64,000 nt of DNA from Aurantimonas sp. 22II-16-19i (GTDB lineage Bacteria > Pseudomonadota > Alphaproteobacteria > Rhizobiales > Rhizobiaceae), in assembly GCF_002088275.1 (NCBI RefSeq), contig NZ_AQQS01000008.1, positions 1 to 64,000 on the forward strand, in the 5' to 3' direction. The position numbers were made by a program, and so were the translations under genes. The notes below the pieces were generated by a model, which saw only the letters and a list, made by a program, of their open reading frames with translations, did no database searches and was not told the DNA's origin. Below, piece by piece: positions 19,446 through 29,424 of the stretch. Position 1 is the stretch's first letter. Each line of letters starts with the position of its first letter.

Positions 19446-21272
19446 ATGGAATTCTTGCACATCTGGCTCACCTATCTGCTGATCGTGGTGAGCATCGTGG
19501 GCTATGCGTTGGAGCGCTGGCCCATCGAGGCGGTCGCGGCTGCCTCTCTCGGCGCCTTTCTCCTCGTCTTTTCGATCTTTCCCTATACCGATACCGCCGG
19601 TCAGGCGGTGACCAGCGCCGACCTTTTGTCGGGCTTCGCCAATCCCGCGCTGATCACCGTGATGGCGTTGCTGATCGTCGGCCAGGGCCTGTTCGCCACC
19701 GATGCGATGGCGCGGCCGACGGCCTGGCTGACGCGGCTCGGCGGCAATGTCGGGGCCGGGGCGGTGGCCATCGTGCTGATCTCGGCGGCGACGCTCTCGG
19801 CCTTCCTCAACAACACCCCCGTCGTCGTCATCTTCATTCCGATCCTGACGATGCTGGCGACCCAGCGCGGCATCTCGCCGAACCACGTCTTCATGCCGCT
19901 GTCCTTCCTGTCGATCCTCGGCGGCATGACGACGCTGATCGGCTCCTCGACCAACCTCCTCGTCGCCGGCGTTGCCGAGCGATCCGGGATCACCCTCAAC
20001 TTCTTCGACATCACCGTGCCGGGGCTGATGATCGCCGTGGTCGGCGCGATCTACGTGATCCGCTTCATGCCCCGCATCCTCACCCCGCGCGAGGCGCAGG
20101 ACGGCCGCGTCGTCGATCCCGGCGGCAAGCAGTTTCTCGGCGAGATCGACATCACGGAGGGCCATGCCTTTCTCGGCTTCCGGGCCCGCTCCGGGCTGTT
20201 TCCCGGACTTGGCGACCTGACGCCCCGGATGATCATCCGCAACGACCAGACGATCCTGCCGCCCTTCGACGACATCGAGCTCGGCGTCGGCGACCGGCTG
20301 ATCGTCACGGCGACGCGGCGCGCCTTCTCGCGGGCGCTGTCGCGCGGCAATCTGAAAGTGAAGACGCTCGATCCATCGGGTGGGGAGAGCGCCGGGCGCG
20401 CCAACAAGATCGGCCCCGACATGGTGATGGCCGAGGCGGTCGTCGCGCCGGGCTCGCGCTATGCCGGCCGCACCATGCAGTTCTCGGGCCTCAGGACCCA
20501 GTTCGGCATCACCCTCTTCGGCCTGCAGAGGAAGAGCCGGATGGCCAGAGCGGCGCTGTCGGAAATCCGGCTGGAGCCGGGCGACACGCTGCTCCTGTGC
20601 GGGCGCGAGGCGAATCTCTCGGCCCTGCGCGGCAACCACGACCTCCTGCTCCTCGAATATTCCGCGCAACCCATCCCGCAATCGGCCAAGGCGCTGCTCG
20701 CCACGCTGATCTTCATCACCATCGTCTCCTTGTCGGCGTCCGGCATCCTGCCGATCGAGGTCCTGGCGGTATGCGGCGCAGTCGCCATGGTCGCGACGGG
20801 CTGCCTCACCATCGGCGAGGCAGCCCGCTCCATCGACCGGTCGATCTTCATGCTGGTCGGCGCCTCGATCGCCGCGGCGACGGCGCTGGAGCGCACCGGC
20901 GGCGCCCATCTCATCGCCGAGAGCGCGCTCTCCGCCCTCGACGGCGCCTCGCCGATCGTCCTGTTGTCGGGCCTCTTCCTGGTCGTGGCGATCTTCACCA
21001 ACTTCCTGTCGAACAACGCGACGGCGGTCCTCTTCACCCCGATCGCCCTCGACATCTCCCGGCGCCTCGGTGTGCCCCCGGAGCCATGGCTCGCCTGCGT
21101 GATCTTCGGGGCCAACGCCTCCTTCGCGACGCCGATCGGCTACCAGACCAATCTTCTCGTGATGGGGCCGGGCCGCTATCGTTTCTTCGACTTCGTGAAA
21201 GCCGGTGTTCCCCTCGTGCTTCTGGTGTGGTTAACTTTCACGATCGTCGCACCATGGTATTACGGGCTTTGA
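19446..21272 (+). CDS. SLC13/DASS-type anion permease with two TrkA-C domains
   Basis: 608-residue inner-membrane transporter. The two re-entrant SNT signatures of the divalent-anion:Na+ symporter superfamily are visible: [10 protein letters not shown] near residue 176 and [13 protein letters not shown] near residue 517. Between the membrane halves lie two cytosolic RCK_C/TrkA-C domains (about 225-300 and 320-400), as in bacterial sulfate- or dicarboxylate-type SLC13 members. The substrate is not predictable from sequence alone. The arginyltransferase gene follows after 19 bp. Confidence 0.9.
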   Translation: MEFLHIWLTYLLIVVSIVGYALERWPIEAVAAASLGAFLLVFSIFPYTDTAGQAVTSADLLSGFANPALITVMALLIVGQGLFATDAMARPTAWLTRLGGNVGAGAVAIVLISAATLSAFLNNTPVVVIFIPILTMLATQRGISPNHVFMPLSFLSILGGMTTLIGSSTNLLVAGVAERSGITLNFFDITVPGLMIAVVGAIYVIRFMPRILTPREAQDGRVVDPGGKQFLGEIDITEGHAFLGFRARSGLFPGLGDLTPRMIIRNDQTILPPFDDIELGVGDRLIVTATRRAFSRALSRGNLKVKTLDPSGGESAGRANKIGPDMVMAEAVVAPGSRYAGRTMQFSGLRTQFGITLFGLQRKSRMARAALSEIRLEPGDTLLLCGREANLSALRGNHDLLLLEYSAQPIPQSAKALLATLIFITIVSLSASGILPIEVLAVCGAVAMVATGCLTIGEAARSIDRSIFMLVGASIAAATALERTGGAHLIAESALSALDGASPIVLLSGLFLVVAIFTNFLSNNATAVLFTPIALDISRRLGVPPEPWLACVIFGANASFATPIGYQTNLLVMGPGRYRFFDFVKAGVPLVLLVWLTFTIVAPWYYGL

Positions 21273-21291
21273 CGCATTTCCGGGACAGCAC

Positions 21292-22041
21292 GTGACCGTC
21301 CATCACCCGCAGACGCCGCAGTTCTTCCTGACCTCGCCCTCGCCATGCCCCTATCTGCCGGGGCGGTCGGAGCGGAAGGTGTTCACCCATCTCGTCGGCG
21401 AGCGGGCGCCCGGCCTGCTCGACCTCCTTAGCCAGGGCGGCTTCCGCCGCAGCCAGAACATCGCCTATCGGCCGGCCTGCGAACGCTGCCGCGCCTGCGT
21501 CTCCGTGCGCATCCTCGTCGACGAGTTCCGACCGGGCAAGTCGATGCGGCGCATCCTTGCGAGGAACAGCGACCTGGTCGCGCGCATGTCGCCGGCGAGC
21601 CCGACCAGCGAGCAGTATGCCCTCTTTCGGCGCTACATCGATCACCGGCATGCCCATGGCGGCATGGCCGAGATGAGCGTCCTCGACTATGCGATGATGG
21701 TGGAGGACAGCCAGGTCGACACGCGGATGATCGAATACCGCATCAAGGGGCCGGATTCGCGCTTCACCGCCACCTCGGACGGCGACCTCGTCGCCGTCGC
21801 CCTGTCGGACGTCATGGCCGACGGCATGTCGATGGTCTATTCCTTCTTCGACCCGGACGCGGACCAGCGCAGCCTCGGCTCGCTGATGATCCTCGACCAC
21901 ATCGAGCGCACCCGCAAGCTCGGCCTCGCCTATCTCTATCTCGGCTACTGGGTGGATGGATCGAAGAAGATGGCCTACAAGATCCGCTTCCAGCCCCAGG
22001 AGCACCTGACGCCGAAGGGCTGGGAGAGATACGGGGGGTGA
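21292..22041 (+). CDS. bpt: Aspartate/glutamate leucyl- or arginyl-tRNA-protein transferase (Bpt/Ate type)
   Basis: 249-residue N-end-rule transferase. The N-terminal zone has [10 protein letters not shown] and the cysteine cluster [15 protein letters not shown], and the C-terminal GNAT-like half has [11 protein letters not shown] and [19 protein letters not shown]. The length fits Bpt, which adds Leu (Ate adds Arg) to N-terminal Asp/Glu so the protein is recognised by ClpS-ClpAP. It starts at GTG 21292, 19 bp after the SLC13 stop. Substrate preference (Bpt or Ate) cannot be proved from sequence. Confidence 0.9.
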   Translation: MTVHHPQTPQFFLTSPSPCPYLPGRSERKVFTHLVGERAPGLLDLLSQGGFRRSQNIAYRPACERCRACVSVRILVDEFRPGKSMRRILARNSDLVARMSPASPTSEQYALFRRYIDHRHAHGGMAEMSVLDYAMMVEDSQVDTRMIEYRIKGPDSRFTATSDGDLVAVALSDVMADGMSMVYSFFDPDADQRSLGSLMILDHIERTRKLGLAYLYLGYWVDGSKKMAYKIRFQPQEHLTPKGWERYGG

Positions 22042-22080
22042 ACCGCGCGATCGCGGACCACCCTGCCCGGCAGGCGCCCG

Positions 22081-23031
22081 ATGCCCGGCAGCGCCTCCAA
22101 GACTGACCCTTTCCGGATCTTCATGCCCCTTCCCTCATCCCTGGCCGGCCCCAAGGCCGACGACGCCGCCCGCTACGCGGCAGGGCTCTCGCTGATCTTC
22201 TTCGGCGGCCTCGTCCTCTCCATCGACATCCCCCTCATCCGGCTTTCAGAGAGCGGCTTTGCCACGGTCGTCTTCGTGCGGGGCGCCCTGTCCTTCCTCG
22301 TCGCCGTGCTGCTCTGGGCGCTGCTCGGCCGGGGCGGCCGCGCGCCCCTGATCGCCGGCCGGCTCGGGCTTGCGGTCACCGCGCTCTACGCGCTGGCGAC
22401 TCTGACCTTCCTCGTGGCGGTCTTCATGACCAAGGCCGCCAACCTCGTCTTCATCCTCGCCCTCAACCCGATGTTCGCGGCCATGCTCTCCTGGGCGATC
22501 GCCGGCGAGAGACCGTCGCGCGCGACGCTCCTCGCCATTCCCGCGACGCTGCTCGGCGTGTTTCTCATCGTCGGGGCGGGGCTGGAGGGCAGCGCCTGGC
22601 TCGGCGATCTCGCCGCCCTGGCGACGGCGTTCCTGATCGCCCTCGCCCTCACTCTCGCGCGCCGCAGCCGCCAGGACATGCGCTACGCCTCGGCGATCGC
22701 GGCGATCGTCCCGGCGCTCCTCGCGCTTCCCTTCGTGATCGCCGGCGGCGGTCTTCAATCGGAAGCCATCGGCTGGCTCGTCCTCAACGGCGGCATCGTC
22801 ATGCCCCTCGCCCTGATCTGCCTTGCCGCCGGGCCGATGTTCGTGCCCTCGCCGGTCGTCTCCATGGGCTATCTCGTCGAGACCGTGCTGGCGCCGGTCT
22901 GGATGTGGATGATCTTCTTCGAGCGGCCCTCGGCCCTGTCGCTCATGGGCGGCGGGCTGATCGTGGTGACGCTGCTCGTCCACGCGCTGGTCGAGCTGAG
23001 GGACAGGCGCGCGCCGCAAAGGGCTTCGTAA
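22081..23031 (+). CDS. EamA/DMT-family transporter
   Basis: 316 residues with ten predicted transmembrane segments in two EamA repeats. The first includes GLVLSIDIPLIRLSES and FVRGALSFLVAVLLWALL, and the second LNGGIVMPLALICLAAGP and MIFFERPSALSLMGGGLIV. The family exports amino acids, nucleotide sugars or other metabolites; the substrate is unknown. ATG 22123 is an alternative start. It may be co-transcribed with the arginyltransferase gene (39-bp gap). Confidence 0.88.
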   Translation: MPGSASKTDPFRIFMPLPSSLAGPKADDAARYAAGLSLIFFGGLVLSIDIPLIRLSESGFATVVFVRGALSFLVAVLLWALLGRGGRAPLIAGRLGLAVTALYALATLTFLVAVFMTKAANLVFILALNPMFAAMLSWAIAGERPSRATLLAIPATLLGVFLIVGAGLEGSAWLGDLAALATAFLIALALTLARRSRQDMRYASAIAAIVPALLALPFVIAGGGLQSEAIGWLVLNGGIVMPLALICLAAGPMFVPSPVVSMGYLVETVLAPVWMWMIFFERPSALSLMGGGLIVVTLLVHALVELRDRRAPQRAS

Positions 23032-23145
23032 GCCTGCGACCGACTGGGCGGAGACGCCCTCCAGCTCCACGTTCCGTCAAGCCGGGGCGGAGCGTATCGG
23101 CTCGCATGCAGGAAATGGATGACGGATGGTGAGCTGCGCCGCTGC

Positions 23146-25398
23146 TTAGCCGGCAAACCTGTTGTTCTTCGGAAAACCCTTCGGCACCAGGCGGCCGGCC
23201 TGGGCGCGGTCGCCGCGCCATTCCAGCAGTTCCTCTTCCCGGCGCAGGAAGGCGCGGCCGGCGGAATCCGACCACGACAGGCCCTCCGCCAGCTTGAACA
23301 CCTTCACGTCGGAAACGCCGCCATCCTTGTAGCGCTGCAGCCGGACGCCCTTGCCGCGCACCATCTGCGGCACCTGGGAGAGCGGGAAGACGAGCAGCTT
23401 GCGGTTCTCGCCGACGATCGCGACCGTATCGCCGCCCACCACCGTGACGGCGAAGCCGAGTCGGGCCGGCTCCGAGACATTGACCAGCTGCTTGCCCTTG
23501 CGGGTGGAGGACAGCATGTCGGCCTCGCCGACGACGAAGCCTGAGCCGTCGGTGGAGACCATCAGCCGCTGGCGATCGGGATCGGCGACAAAGGCGACGG
23601 CGATGTCGTCGTCGTCCTCCATCTCGATGGCAAGGCGGATCGGCTCGCCCTGGCCGCGGCCAGAGGGCAGCTTGTCGGCCGACAGCGTGAAGGCCCGTCC
23701 CCGCGTCGACAGGAAGAGAAGCTTGTCCGTCGTCATGGCGTGGAAGGCGAATTTCAGCTTGTCGCCTTCCTTGAAGCTCAGGGCCGAGGCATCGGCGATA
23801 TGGCCCTTCATGCCGCGCAGGAAGCCCTTCTGCGACAGGACGATCGTCACCGGCTCCTTCTCGATCAGCGCGACGGTGATGTCGTCGAGATTGTGGCTGG
23901 GGGCATCGGCGAACCGCGTCCGTCGCCGACCGAGCCTGGTCTTCTTGGAGAAGGTCTCGCGGACCTCGCGGACCTCGCCGGCGATCGCCGCCCACTGCTT
24001 CTCGTCCGAGCCGAGCAGTGCTTCCTTCTCGGCCTTTTCCGCCGTCAGTCCCTCGAACTCGCGCCGTAGCTCGAATTCCTCCAGCTTGCGCAGGGAGCGC
24101 AGCCGCATGTTGAGGATGGCCTCGGCCTGATTGTCGGTCAGCTCGAAGGTGCGCATCAGCTCCTTCTTCGGCTCGTCCTCCTCGCGGATGATCCGGATCA
24201 CCTCGTCGACATTGAGGAAGACGACGAGATAGCCGGAGACGATCTCCAGCCGCCGCTCGATCTGGCCGAGGCGAAAGCGCGTGCGCCGCTGCAGGACGTC
24301 GCGCTGGTGGGCGAGCCATTCGGCCAGCACCTCCTTCAGCGACAGGACCTTCGGCACCTTGCCGCCGGAGAGCACGTTCATGTTGAGCGGGAAGCGGCTC
24401 TCGAAGTCCGTCAGCCGGAACAAGGATTCCATCAACAGCTCGGGATCCACCGCCCGGCTCTTCGGCTCGAGCACGATCCGCACGTCCTCGGCGGATTCGT
24501 CGCGGATGTCGGCGAGCAGCGGCAGTTTGCGCGCCTGCAGGAGTTCGGCGATCTTCTCGATCAGCCGCGACTTCTGCACCTGATAGGGGATCTCGGTGAC
24601 GACGACGACGTAGTTGCCGCGACCGGCATCCTCCTTCTCCCAGCGCGAGCGCACCCGGAAACCGCCGCGCCCGGTCTCGTAAGCCTCGCGGATCTGCGCC
24701 TGGCTGTCGATGATGACGCCGCCGGTCGGAAAGTCCGGCCCCTGCACGAAGCGCAGCAGCGCCTCCGTCGGCGCCTCCGGGTCCTCGATCAGCTTCAGCG
24801 CGGCGTCGCAGAGCTCGGCGGCGTTGTGGGGCGGGATCGAGGTCGCCATGCCGACGGCGATGCCCGACGAGCCGTTGGCGAGGAGGTTCGGGAAGGCGCC
24901 GGGAAGGACGACCGGCTCGGTGTCTTCCTCGTTGTAGGTCGGGCGAAAATCGACCGCGTCCTCGCCGATGCCGCGCAGCAGCAGCGTCGCGACCTCGGTC
25001 ATGCGGGCTTCGGTGTAGCGCATGGCGGCGGCGCTATCGCCGTCGACATTGCCGAAATTGCCCTGGCCGTCGATCAGCGGATAGCGGACGGAAAAATCCT
25101 GGGCGAGGCGCACCAGCGCGTCGTAGATCGCCGCATCGCCATGGGGGTGGAACTTGCCCATCACGTCGCCGACGATGCGGGCGCATTTCTTGTAGCCCTC
25201 GCCCGGATCGAGCTTGAGAATGCGCATGGCGTGGACGATGCGTCGGTGCACCGGCTTCAGCCCGTCGCGCACGTCGGGCAGCGCCCGGCCCATGATGGTG
25301 GACAGCGCATAGGCGAGATAGCGCTCCTCGAGCGCCGCCTTCAGGTCGATCGGTTCGATGTCGCCGCCGCCGCCCGGCGGTTCCGCAGCCTTGCCCAT
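23146..25398 (-). CDS. parC: DNA topoisomerase IV subunit A
   Basis: 750 residues. The catalytic tyrosine lies in [10 protein letters not shown] near residue 127, and the quinolone-resistance region ([19 protein letters not shown]) just upstream carries Asp and Ala at the classical 'SxxxE/D'-like positions of alphaproteobacterial ParC (GDAAIYD). The breakage-reunion domain is followed by a C-terminal region with beta-propeller-like repeats that is shorter than in GyrA and lacks a GyrA box, which supports ParC. With ParE (outside the window) it decatenates daughter chromosomes. It starts 235 bp from the divergent unknown periplasmic gene. Confidence 0.95.
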   Translation of the reverse strand: MGKAAEPPGGGGDIEPIDLKAALEERYLAYALSTIMGRALPDVRDGLKPVHRRIVHAMRILKLDPGEGYKKCARIVGDVMGKFHPHGDAAIYDALVRLAQDFSVRYPLIDGQGNFGNVDGDSAAAMRYTEARMTEVATLLLRGIGEDAVDFRPTYNEEDTEPVVLPGAFPNLLANGSSGIAVGMATSIPPHNAAELCDAALKLIEDPEAPTEALLRFVQGPDFPTGGVIIDSQAQIREAYETGRGGFRVRSRWEKEDAGRGNYVVVVTEIPYQVQKSRLIEKIAELLQARKLPLLADIRDESAEDVRIVLEPKSRAVDPELLMESLFRLTDFESRFPLNMNVLSGGKVPKVLSLKEVLAEWLAHQRDVLQRRTRFRLGQIERRLEIVSGYLVVFLNVDEVIRIIREEDEPKKELMRTFELTDNQAEAILNMRLRSLRKLEEFELRREFEGLTAEKAEKEALLGSDEKQWAAIAGEVREVRETFSKKTRLGRRRTRFADAPSHNLDDITVALIEKEPVTIVLSQKGFLRGMKGHIADASALSFKEGDKLKFAFHAMTTDKLLFLSTRGRAFTLSADKLPSGRGQGEPIRLAIEMEDDDDIAVAFVADPDRQRLMVSTDGSGFVVGEADMLSSTRKGKQLVNVSEPARLGFAVTVVGGDTVAIVGENRKLLVFPLSQVPQMVRGKGVRLQRYKDGGVSDVKVFKLAEGLSWSDSAGRAFLRREEELLEWRGDRAQAGRLVPKGFPKNNRFAG

Positions 25399-25633
25399 GG
25401 CACGCGTCTATCGAAGGTCAAGGGATGGAACAAGACCGGAACGGATTGATCCTCAGCTTTTTGTGACGCGATGGAGCCCGGAATTTCCCGTTCCTCGGGC
25501 ACCCGGAGGCGATGCCGTCTTCTCGCCGCCGGATTTGTCCGTAGATTGGCGGCCATGATCGCGCTAATCCTCGCGCGGGGCATGACCGGACGGCGCAGGG
25601 CGCCCCGGGTCCAAACTCGAAAGAAGGTAATTC

Positions 25634-26827
25634 ATGTTCGCCAAGACTTCCGTGTCACTGACAACGATCGCCGTCGCGCTGATGGGCTCGACCGCGGCCT
25701 TCGCCGCCGACGCGAACGCCTTCGGCGAACGCCTGAAGGCCGTCGCCGCCGAGCAGAACATGACCGTCGGCTACGGCAGCGCCACCTCCGAGGGCGACGA
25801 CGTCATCCTGAAAGCCATGACCTTCTCGCCCAAGGGCGAGGAGCCGGCGCAACTCGGCGACATCACCTTCGAGGACGTGACCGGCTCGACCGAGGAGGGC
25901 TGGAAGGTCGCGCGGGTGCCGATCGCCGACATCGACGTCACCGAGGGCGACAGCCACACCGTGGCCACCGGGATGTCGATCGAGGGCGTCGAGCTGCTGC
26001 CGGCCGATCGCAGCTCCCAGCCGCCGGCCAAGCAGTTCTCGGCCTTCTATTTCGACAAGGCGGGGATCGAGAAGCTGACCGTCGAGAAAGCCGGCGCCAA
26101 GGTCTTCGCCCTGTCCAACGCCTCGGTCGATAACACCGTCAACGACGACGACACCTTCTCCTCGGACTTCAACTTCGGCACCTTCGACGCCGACTTCACC
26201 AAGGCCGATCCCGAGACCGCCAAGACCATGACCGATCTCGGCTATGGCACGCTCGGCGGCGCCATCGAGGGCAGCGCCAGCTGGGACCCCAAGACCGGGA
26301 CGCTGTCGCTGGACCCCTTCGACATCAATGTCGAGAATGCCGGCAACCTGTCCTTCACCTACGAGATGGCGGGCTATACCCCGAACTTCATCCAGTCGAT
26401 GCAGCAGATCTCCCAGCAGATGGCCGACAATCCGGAGGCCAACCAGAATGCCGGCATGGCGATGATGGGGCTGATGTCGCAGCTGTCGCTCGGCTCCGCC
26501 GACATCACCTTCACCGACGATTCGCTGACCGGCAAGCTGCTCGACTACTACTCCAAGCAGCAGGGGATGACGCCGCAGCAGCTGATCAGCCAAGTCGAGG
26601 CGATGGTGCCGGCCGCGCTCGCCCAGTTGCAGAACCCGGAGTTCCAGAAGCAGGCGACGGATGCGGTCTCGACCTTCCTGAAGGATCCGAAGTCGCTGTC
26701 GGTGTCGATCGATCCGGAGACCCCGGTCCCGGCGATGCAGATCATGGGCGCGGCGATGGGCGCCCCGCAGACCCTGCCGCAGGTGCTGTCGCTGCAGGTG
26801 ACGGCGAACGACGCCACCGAGGACTGA
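25634..26827 (+). CDS. Unknown periplasmic protein
   Basis: 397 residues with a clear signal peptide (MFAKTSVSLTTIAVALMGS, cleavage near AAFAA), so it is exported. The mature chain is acidic, rich in Asp/Thr/Ala, and predicted to be mostly beta-strand in its first two thirds (for example EGDDVILKAMTFSPKGEE, ITFEDVTGSTEEG). Its last third has Gln/Met-rich helices (SMQQISQQMADNPEANQN). I do not recognise a named family; similar proteins occur in Hyphomicrobiales. SD AAGAAGG precedes the ATG, and an intrinsic terminator at 26968-27003 ends the transcript, so it is probably monocistronic. Confidence 0.8.
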   Translation: MFAKTSVSLTTIAVALMGSTAAFAADANAFGERLKAVAAEQNMTVGYGSATSEGDDVILKAMTFSPKGEEPAQLGDITFEDVTGSTEEGWKVARVPIADIDVTEGDSHTVATGMSIEGVELLPADRSSQPPAKQFSAFYFDKAGIEKLTVEKAGAKVFALSNASVDNTVNDDDTFSSDFNFGTFDADFTKADPETAKTMTDLGYGTLGGAIEGSASWDPKTGTLSLDPFDINVENAGNLSFTYEMAGYTPNFIQSMQQISQQMADNPEANQNAGMAMMGLMSQLSLGSADITFTDDSLTGKLLDYYSKQQGMTPQQLISQVEAMVPAALAQLQNPEFQKQATDAVSTFLKDPKSLSVSIDPETPVPAMQIMGAAMGAPQTLPQVLSLQVTANDATED

Positions 26828-26967
26828 GGCTTCGGCCGACGGCGTGACCAGCAAGGCCGGCAGCCGGACTCCGGACCCGCCGGGGTGAGACGGTCCAGCG
26901 TCGGGGCGGGCGAGGACGGGGCCGGATGTTCCGCGTCTTCGGACACGTGGCCGCACAACCATTCTTG

Positions 26968-27003
26968 CGCCGGCCGGGCCTAACAGCGCCCGGCCGGCGT
27001 TTT
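26968..27003 (+). terminator. Intrinsic terminator of the unknown periplasmic gene
   Basis: A perfect 12-bp GC stem (CGCCGGCCGGGC and its complement) with an 8-nt loop is followed by TTTT. It lies 140 bp after the preceding stop. Confidence 0.85.
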
Positions 27004-27064
27004 ATGTTCAGGCAGACAGTCCAGAGCCCCGCGCGCAGCGCCGTCACGGGGCACCAGCGCCGCG

Positions 27065-27670
27065 GTGCGGGAATCCACCGAAGATCCGAAGGAGATCGCC
27101 ATTTTCGGCCTGCCTCCCGTTCCCGACGCCATCCTCGGCGGCATCCTTCTGGCCGCCATCGCGCTGTCCGCCGTGATCGTCCTCGCACGGACCATCGGCC
27201 TCCGGTCCTTTTCGAAGATGACCGCCTTCGACTTCATCATCACGCTGGCCACGGGTTCGTTGGTGGCGACCGCCGCCTCGGCCGCCGACTGGTCGGCCTT
27301 CCTGAAGGCCGTCGTGGCGATCACGGCACTGATGAGCATCCAGGTCGTCCTCGCCTTTGGCCGGCGCAACAGCCGGGCGGTGACGTCGCTGGTCGACAAC
27401 GAGCCGCTGCTCCTGATGCGCGACGGCGTCTTCATCGACGCCGCGATGGCTGAAAGCCGGGTCTCGCCCGGCGACGTCTATTCCAAGCTGCGCGGCGCCA
27501 ACATCCAGGCGATGAGCGAGGTGCGCGCCGTGGTTCTGGAGACCACCGGCGACATCTCGGTGCTGCACGGCCACGGCTTCGCGCCGGAACTGTTGCGGCA
27601 CGTGCGCGGGGCGGAGCCCGGACAACATCGTCAGGACCAAGAGGCCGAGAGCGCCAGTCGCAAGGCCTGA
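27065..27670 (+). CDS. DUF421 (YetF/YcaP-like) membrane protein
   Basis: 201 residues. Three N-terminal transmembrane segments (about 18-38, 55-70, 80-100) include the family motif LRSFSKMTAFDFIITLATGS. A soluble YetF-type domain follows, with VTSLVDNEPLLLMRDGVFIDAAMAESRVSPGDVYSKLR. The last 25 residues are hydrophilic and low in complexity. DUF421 proteins are widespread inner-membrane proteins; in Bacillus, paralogues affect germination and membrane stress, but no general function is known. It starts at GTG 27065 with a weak SD, so the exact start is uncertain. Confidence 0.78.
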   Translation: MRESTEDPKEIAIFGLPPVPDAILGGILLAAIALSAVIVLARTIGLRSFSKMTAFDFIITLATGSLVATAASAADWSAFLKAVVAITALMSIQVVLAFGRRNSRAVTSLVDNEPLLLMRDGVFIDAAMAESRVSPGDVYSKLRGANIQAMSEVRAVVLETTGDISVLHGHGFAPELLRHVRGAEPGQHRQDQEAESASRKA

Positions 27671-27832
27671 AGGCAGGAGAAGAGCTCCACCGGTCTTCGG
27701 ACTGCCTGTCGCGTCTCACTCGTGCATCCACCGTAGCGACGAGTTTCCACGGGGGACGCCGTGACGCACTGTGCCGGGATGCACCGCGCGCCACTTGTCG
27801 GACCGATCGCACCAACGCCTCGGAGCCGCCCG

Positions 27833-28378
27833 ATGGCCGCCCCACCGCTCATCCTGACGCTTGGCCTCGACGCGGCAAGCTTCGCGCGCCTCGACACCAT
27901 GCGCCGGCGGCACTTTCCGCCCGAGCGCAATTTCATCCCGGCGCATCTGACGCTGTTTCACCATCTGCCCGGCGAGAAGGAGCAAGACGTCGCCGCGACG
28001 CTTCGCGCCGTCACCCGCGACGCTGCGCCGATCCCGCTCACCGTCACGGGCCTGCGCTTCCTCGGCCGCGGCACGGCCTGCGAGATCGAGGCCCCTCCCC
28101 TCGCTGCACTCAGGCGCGACCTGGCGGCACACTGGCGGGACGACTTGACGCCCCAGGACGCGCAAGGGTTTCGTCCGCATGTGACGATCCAGAATAAGGT
28201 GCCGGCACACGAGGCGCGGGCCAACTTCGAAACGCTGCGCGCAGCGTTCATCCCCTTCGAGGCGGTCGGGACCGGCCTCCTCCTCTGGCGCTATCGCGGC
28301 GGCCCCTGGGAAGAGGCGGGGACGTTCCCCTTTGCCCGAGCGGGCGTGGCGGCGGCTCTCGGCGACCGGACCCATTGA
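27833..28378 (+). CDS. 2H phosphoesterase (LigT/2'-5' RNA ligase-like)
   Basis: 181-residue 2H phosphoesterase. The two HxT/S catalytic tetrapeptides are HLTL (in IPAHLTLFHHLP) near residue 43 and HVTI (in GFRPHVTIQNKV) near residue 126, with about 80 residues between them as expected. LigT-like enzymes hydrolyse 2',3'-cyclic phosphates or similar RNA/nucleotide esters; the physiological substrate is unknown. The start at 27833 is preferred because GGAG lies seven bases upstream; the frame is open from 27761. The PAAR-protein gene follows 56 bp later, but the two have different base composition and a functional link is not evident. Confidence 0.82.
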   Translation: MAAPPLILTLGLDAASFARLDTMRRRHFPPERNFIPAHLTLFHHLPGEKEQDVAATLRAVTRDAAPIPLTVTGLRFLGRGTACEIEAPPLAALRRDLAAHWRDDLTPQDAQGFRPHVTIQNKVPAHEARANFETLRAAFIPFEAVGTGLLLWRYRGGPWEEAGTFPFARAGVAAALGDRTH

Positions 28379-28434
28379 CGTTCCGCCCCCATTGGTTGTC
28401 TCATACGGCGAAAAGAGCAACCCCTGAGAGCACC

Positions 28435-29376
28435 ATGCCGACCGGCCCGGCCGCCCGCCGCCTCGATCCCGTCGCACACAAGGTCCCCGGCAGGCTGATG
28501 CCGGGGCCGGGCAGTCCAGACGTCCTCATCGGTGGCATGCCGGCGTGGCGTGCCCGCGTGGACAGGCACGAATGCCGGCACGGCACGGGGGTCGTGATCG
28601 ACGGCTCGCCGACGGTGCTGATCAACGGCCAACCGGCCTGCCGTTTGGGCGACGGCGTCATCGAAGGACGGGAGCAAAACCGCATTACCGGCGGATGCAT
28701 GTCTGTCATCATAGGAGACCGCTCCGCGGCCGCCCCCCTGCGACCGCCGCTTCCGTCGCACCAGCCTGGAGCGCGAGAAAGCCGAAAGGCCGATTTCGCA
28801 GTCGCATTCGAGAAAGCCACGGGAATGACGATCGCAGATTCCCAGCAGCGTTATTCCGAAGCGACTGGCAGACGGGTGTCACAAGAAACGATCGAGTTGC
28901 TCTTCACGGACGCTGAGGCTGCCTCCCGTATCCTGATCAAGGACAATGACCTCAATCATGCCTATCGCCGCATCCTCAACAGCAATGTGCCGCAACACGA
29001 ACGCGATGCGCTGCCGCCGGCGTGGCGCAAGATGCCTTTCTACGCCTCGATCTACCACAGCGACGACTACGGCCTGAATCCGCTTGCGGCCAGGAACAGC
29101 AAATATGTGTCTGCCGATGGACATCGCGAGGTGGTTTTCGACCCGAACGGATCGATCATCGAAAACCACGTCTACGAAGGGACCTTCAACTTCTTTCCGG
29201 GCCCGGAGGACTTCAAGCTCACCCCCGCCCCCAAAAGAGCTGGCTTTATAGAGCGGTTCGTCCATCACCTCGATCAACGCCAGACAGAAACCCGGCGCTA
29301 TCTGAGGGAATTCCGACAGCACCAGGCGGCTGACATCGAGCCGTTCAACAAGCACAAAGACGAGAATTACTTCTGA
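28435..29376 (+). CDS. PAAR-domain protein with C-terminal extension (putative T6SS effector/tip)
   Basis: 313 residues. An N-terminal PAAR domain (residues 1-100) caps VgrG spikes in type VI secretion; its pattern GPGSPDVLIGGMPAWRARVD, VVIDGSPTVLINGQPACRLGD and ending VIIGD is unmistakable. After a short linker comes an unrelated domain of about 205 residues with KYVSADGHREVVFDPNG and GTFNFFPGP, reminiscent of domains carried by polymorphic toxins. No T6SS structural gene and no obvious immunity gene lie in this window. The extension has a less GC-rich codon use than neighbours, which suggests recent acquisition. The toxic role is inference; I know no tested relative. Confidence 0.75.
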   Translation: MPTGPAARRLDPVAHKVPGRLMPGPGSPDVLIGGMPAWRARVDRHECRHGTGVVIDGSPTVLINGQPACRLGDGVIEGREQNRITGGCMSVIIGDRSAAAPLRPPLPSHQPGARESRKADFAVAFEKATGMTIADSQQRYSEATGRRVSQETIELLFTDAEAASRILIKDNDLNHAYRRILNSNVPQHERDALPPAWRKMPFYASIYHSDDYGLNPLAARNSKYVSADGHREVVFDPNGSIIENHVYEGTFNFFPGPEDFKLTPAPKRAGFIERFVHHLDQRQTETRRYLREFRQHQAADIEPFNKHKDENYF

Positions 29377-29424
29377 CCAGCTCGCGGAAGAAAGCTGTTT
29401 CTCGATCCTTGTGAACCAGTGCTG

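Noticed and set aside
19230-20909. 559-codon minus-strand frame over the SLC13 gene
   Set aside because: Composition artefact; His/Arg/Gly-rich product without domains.
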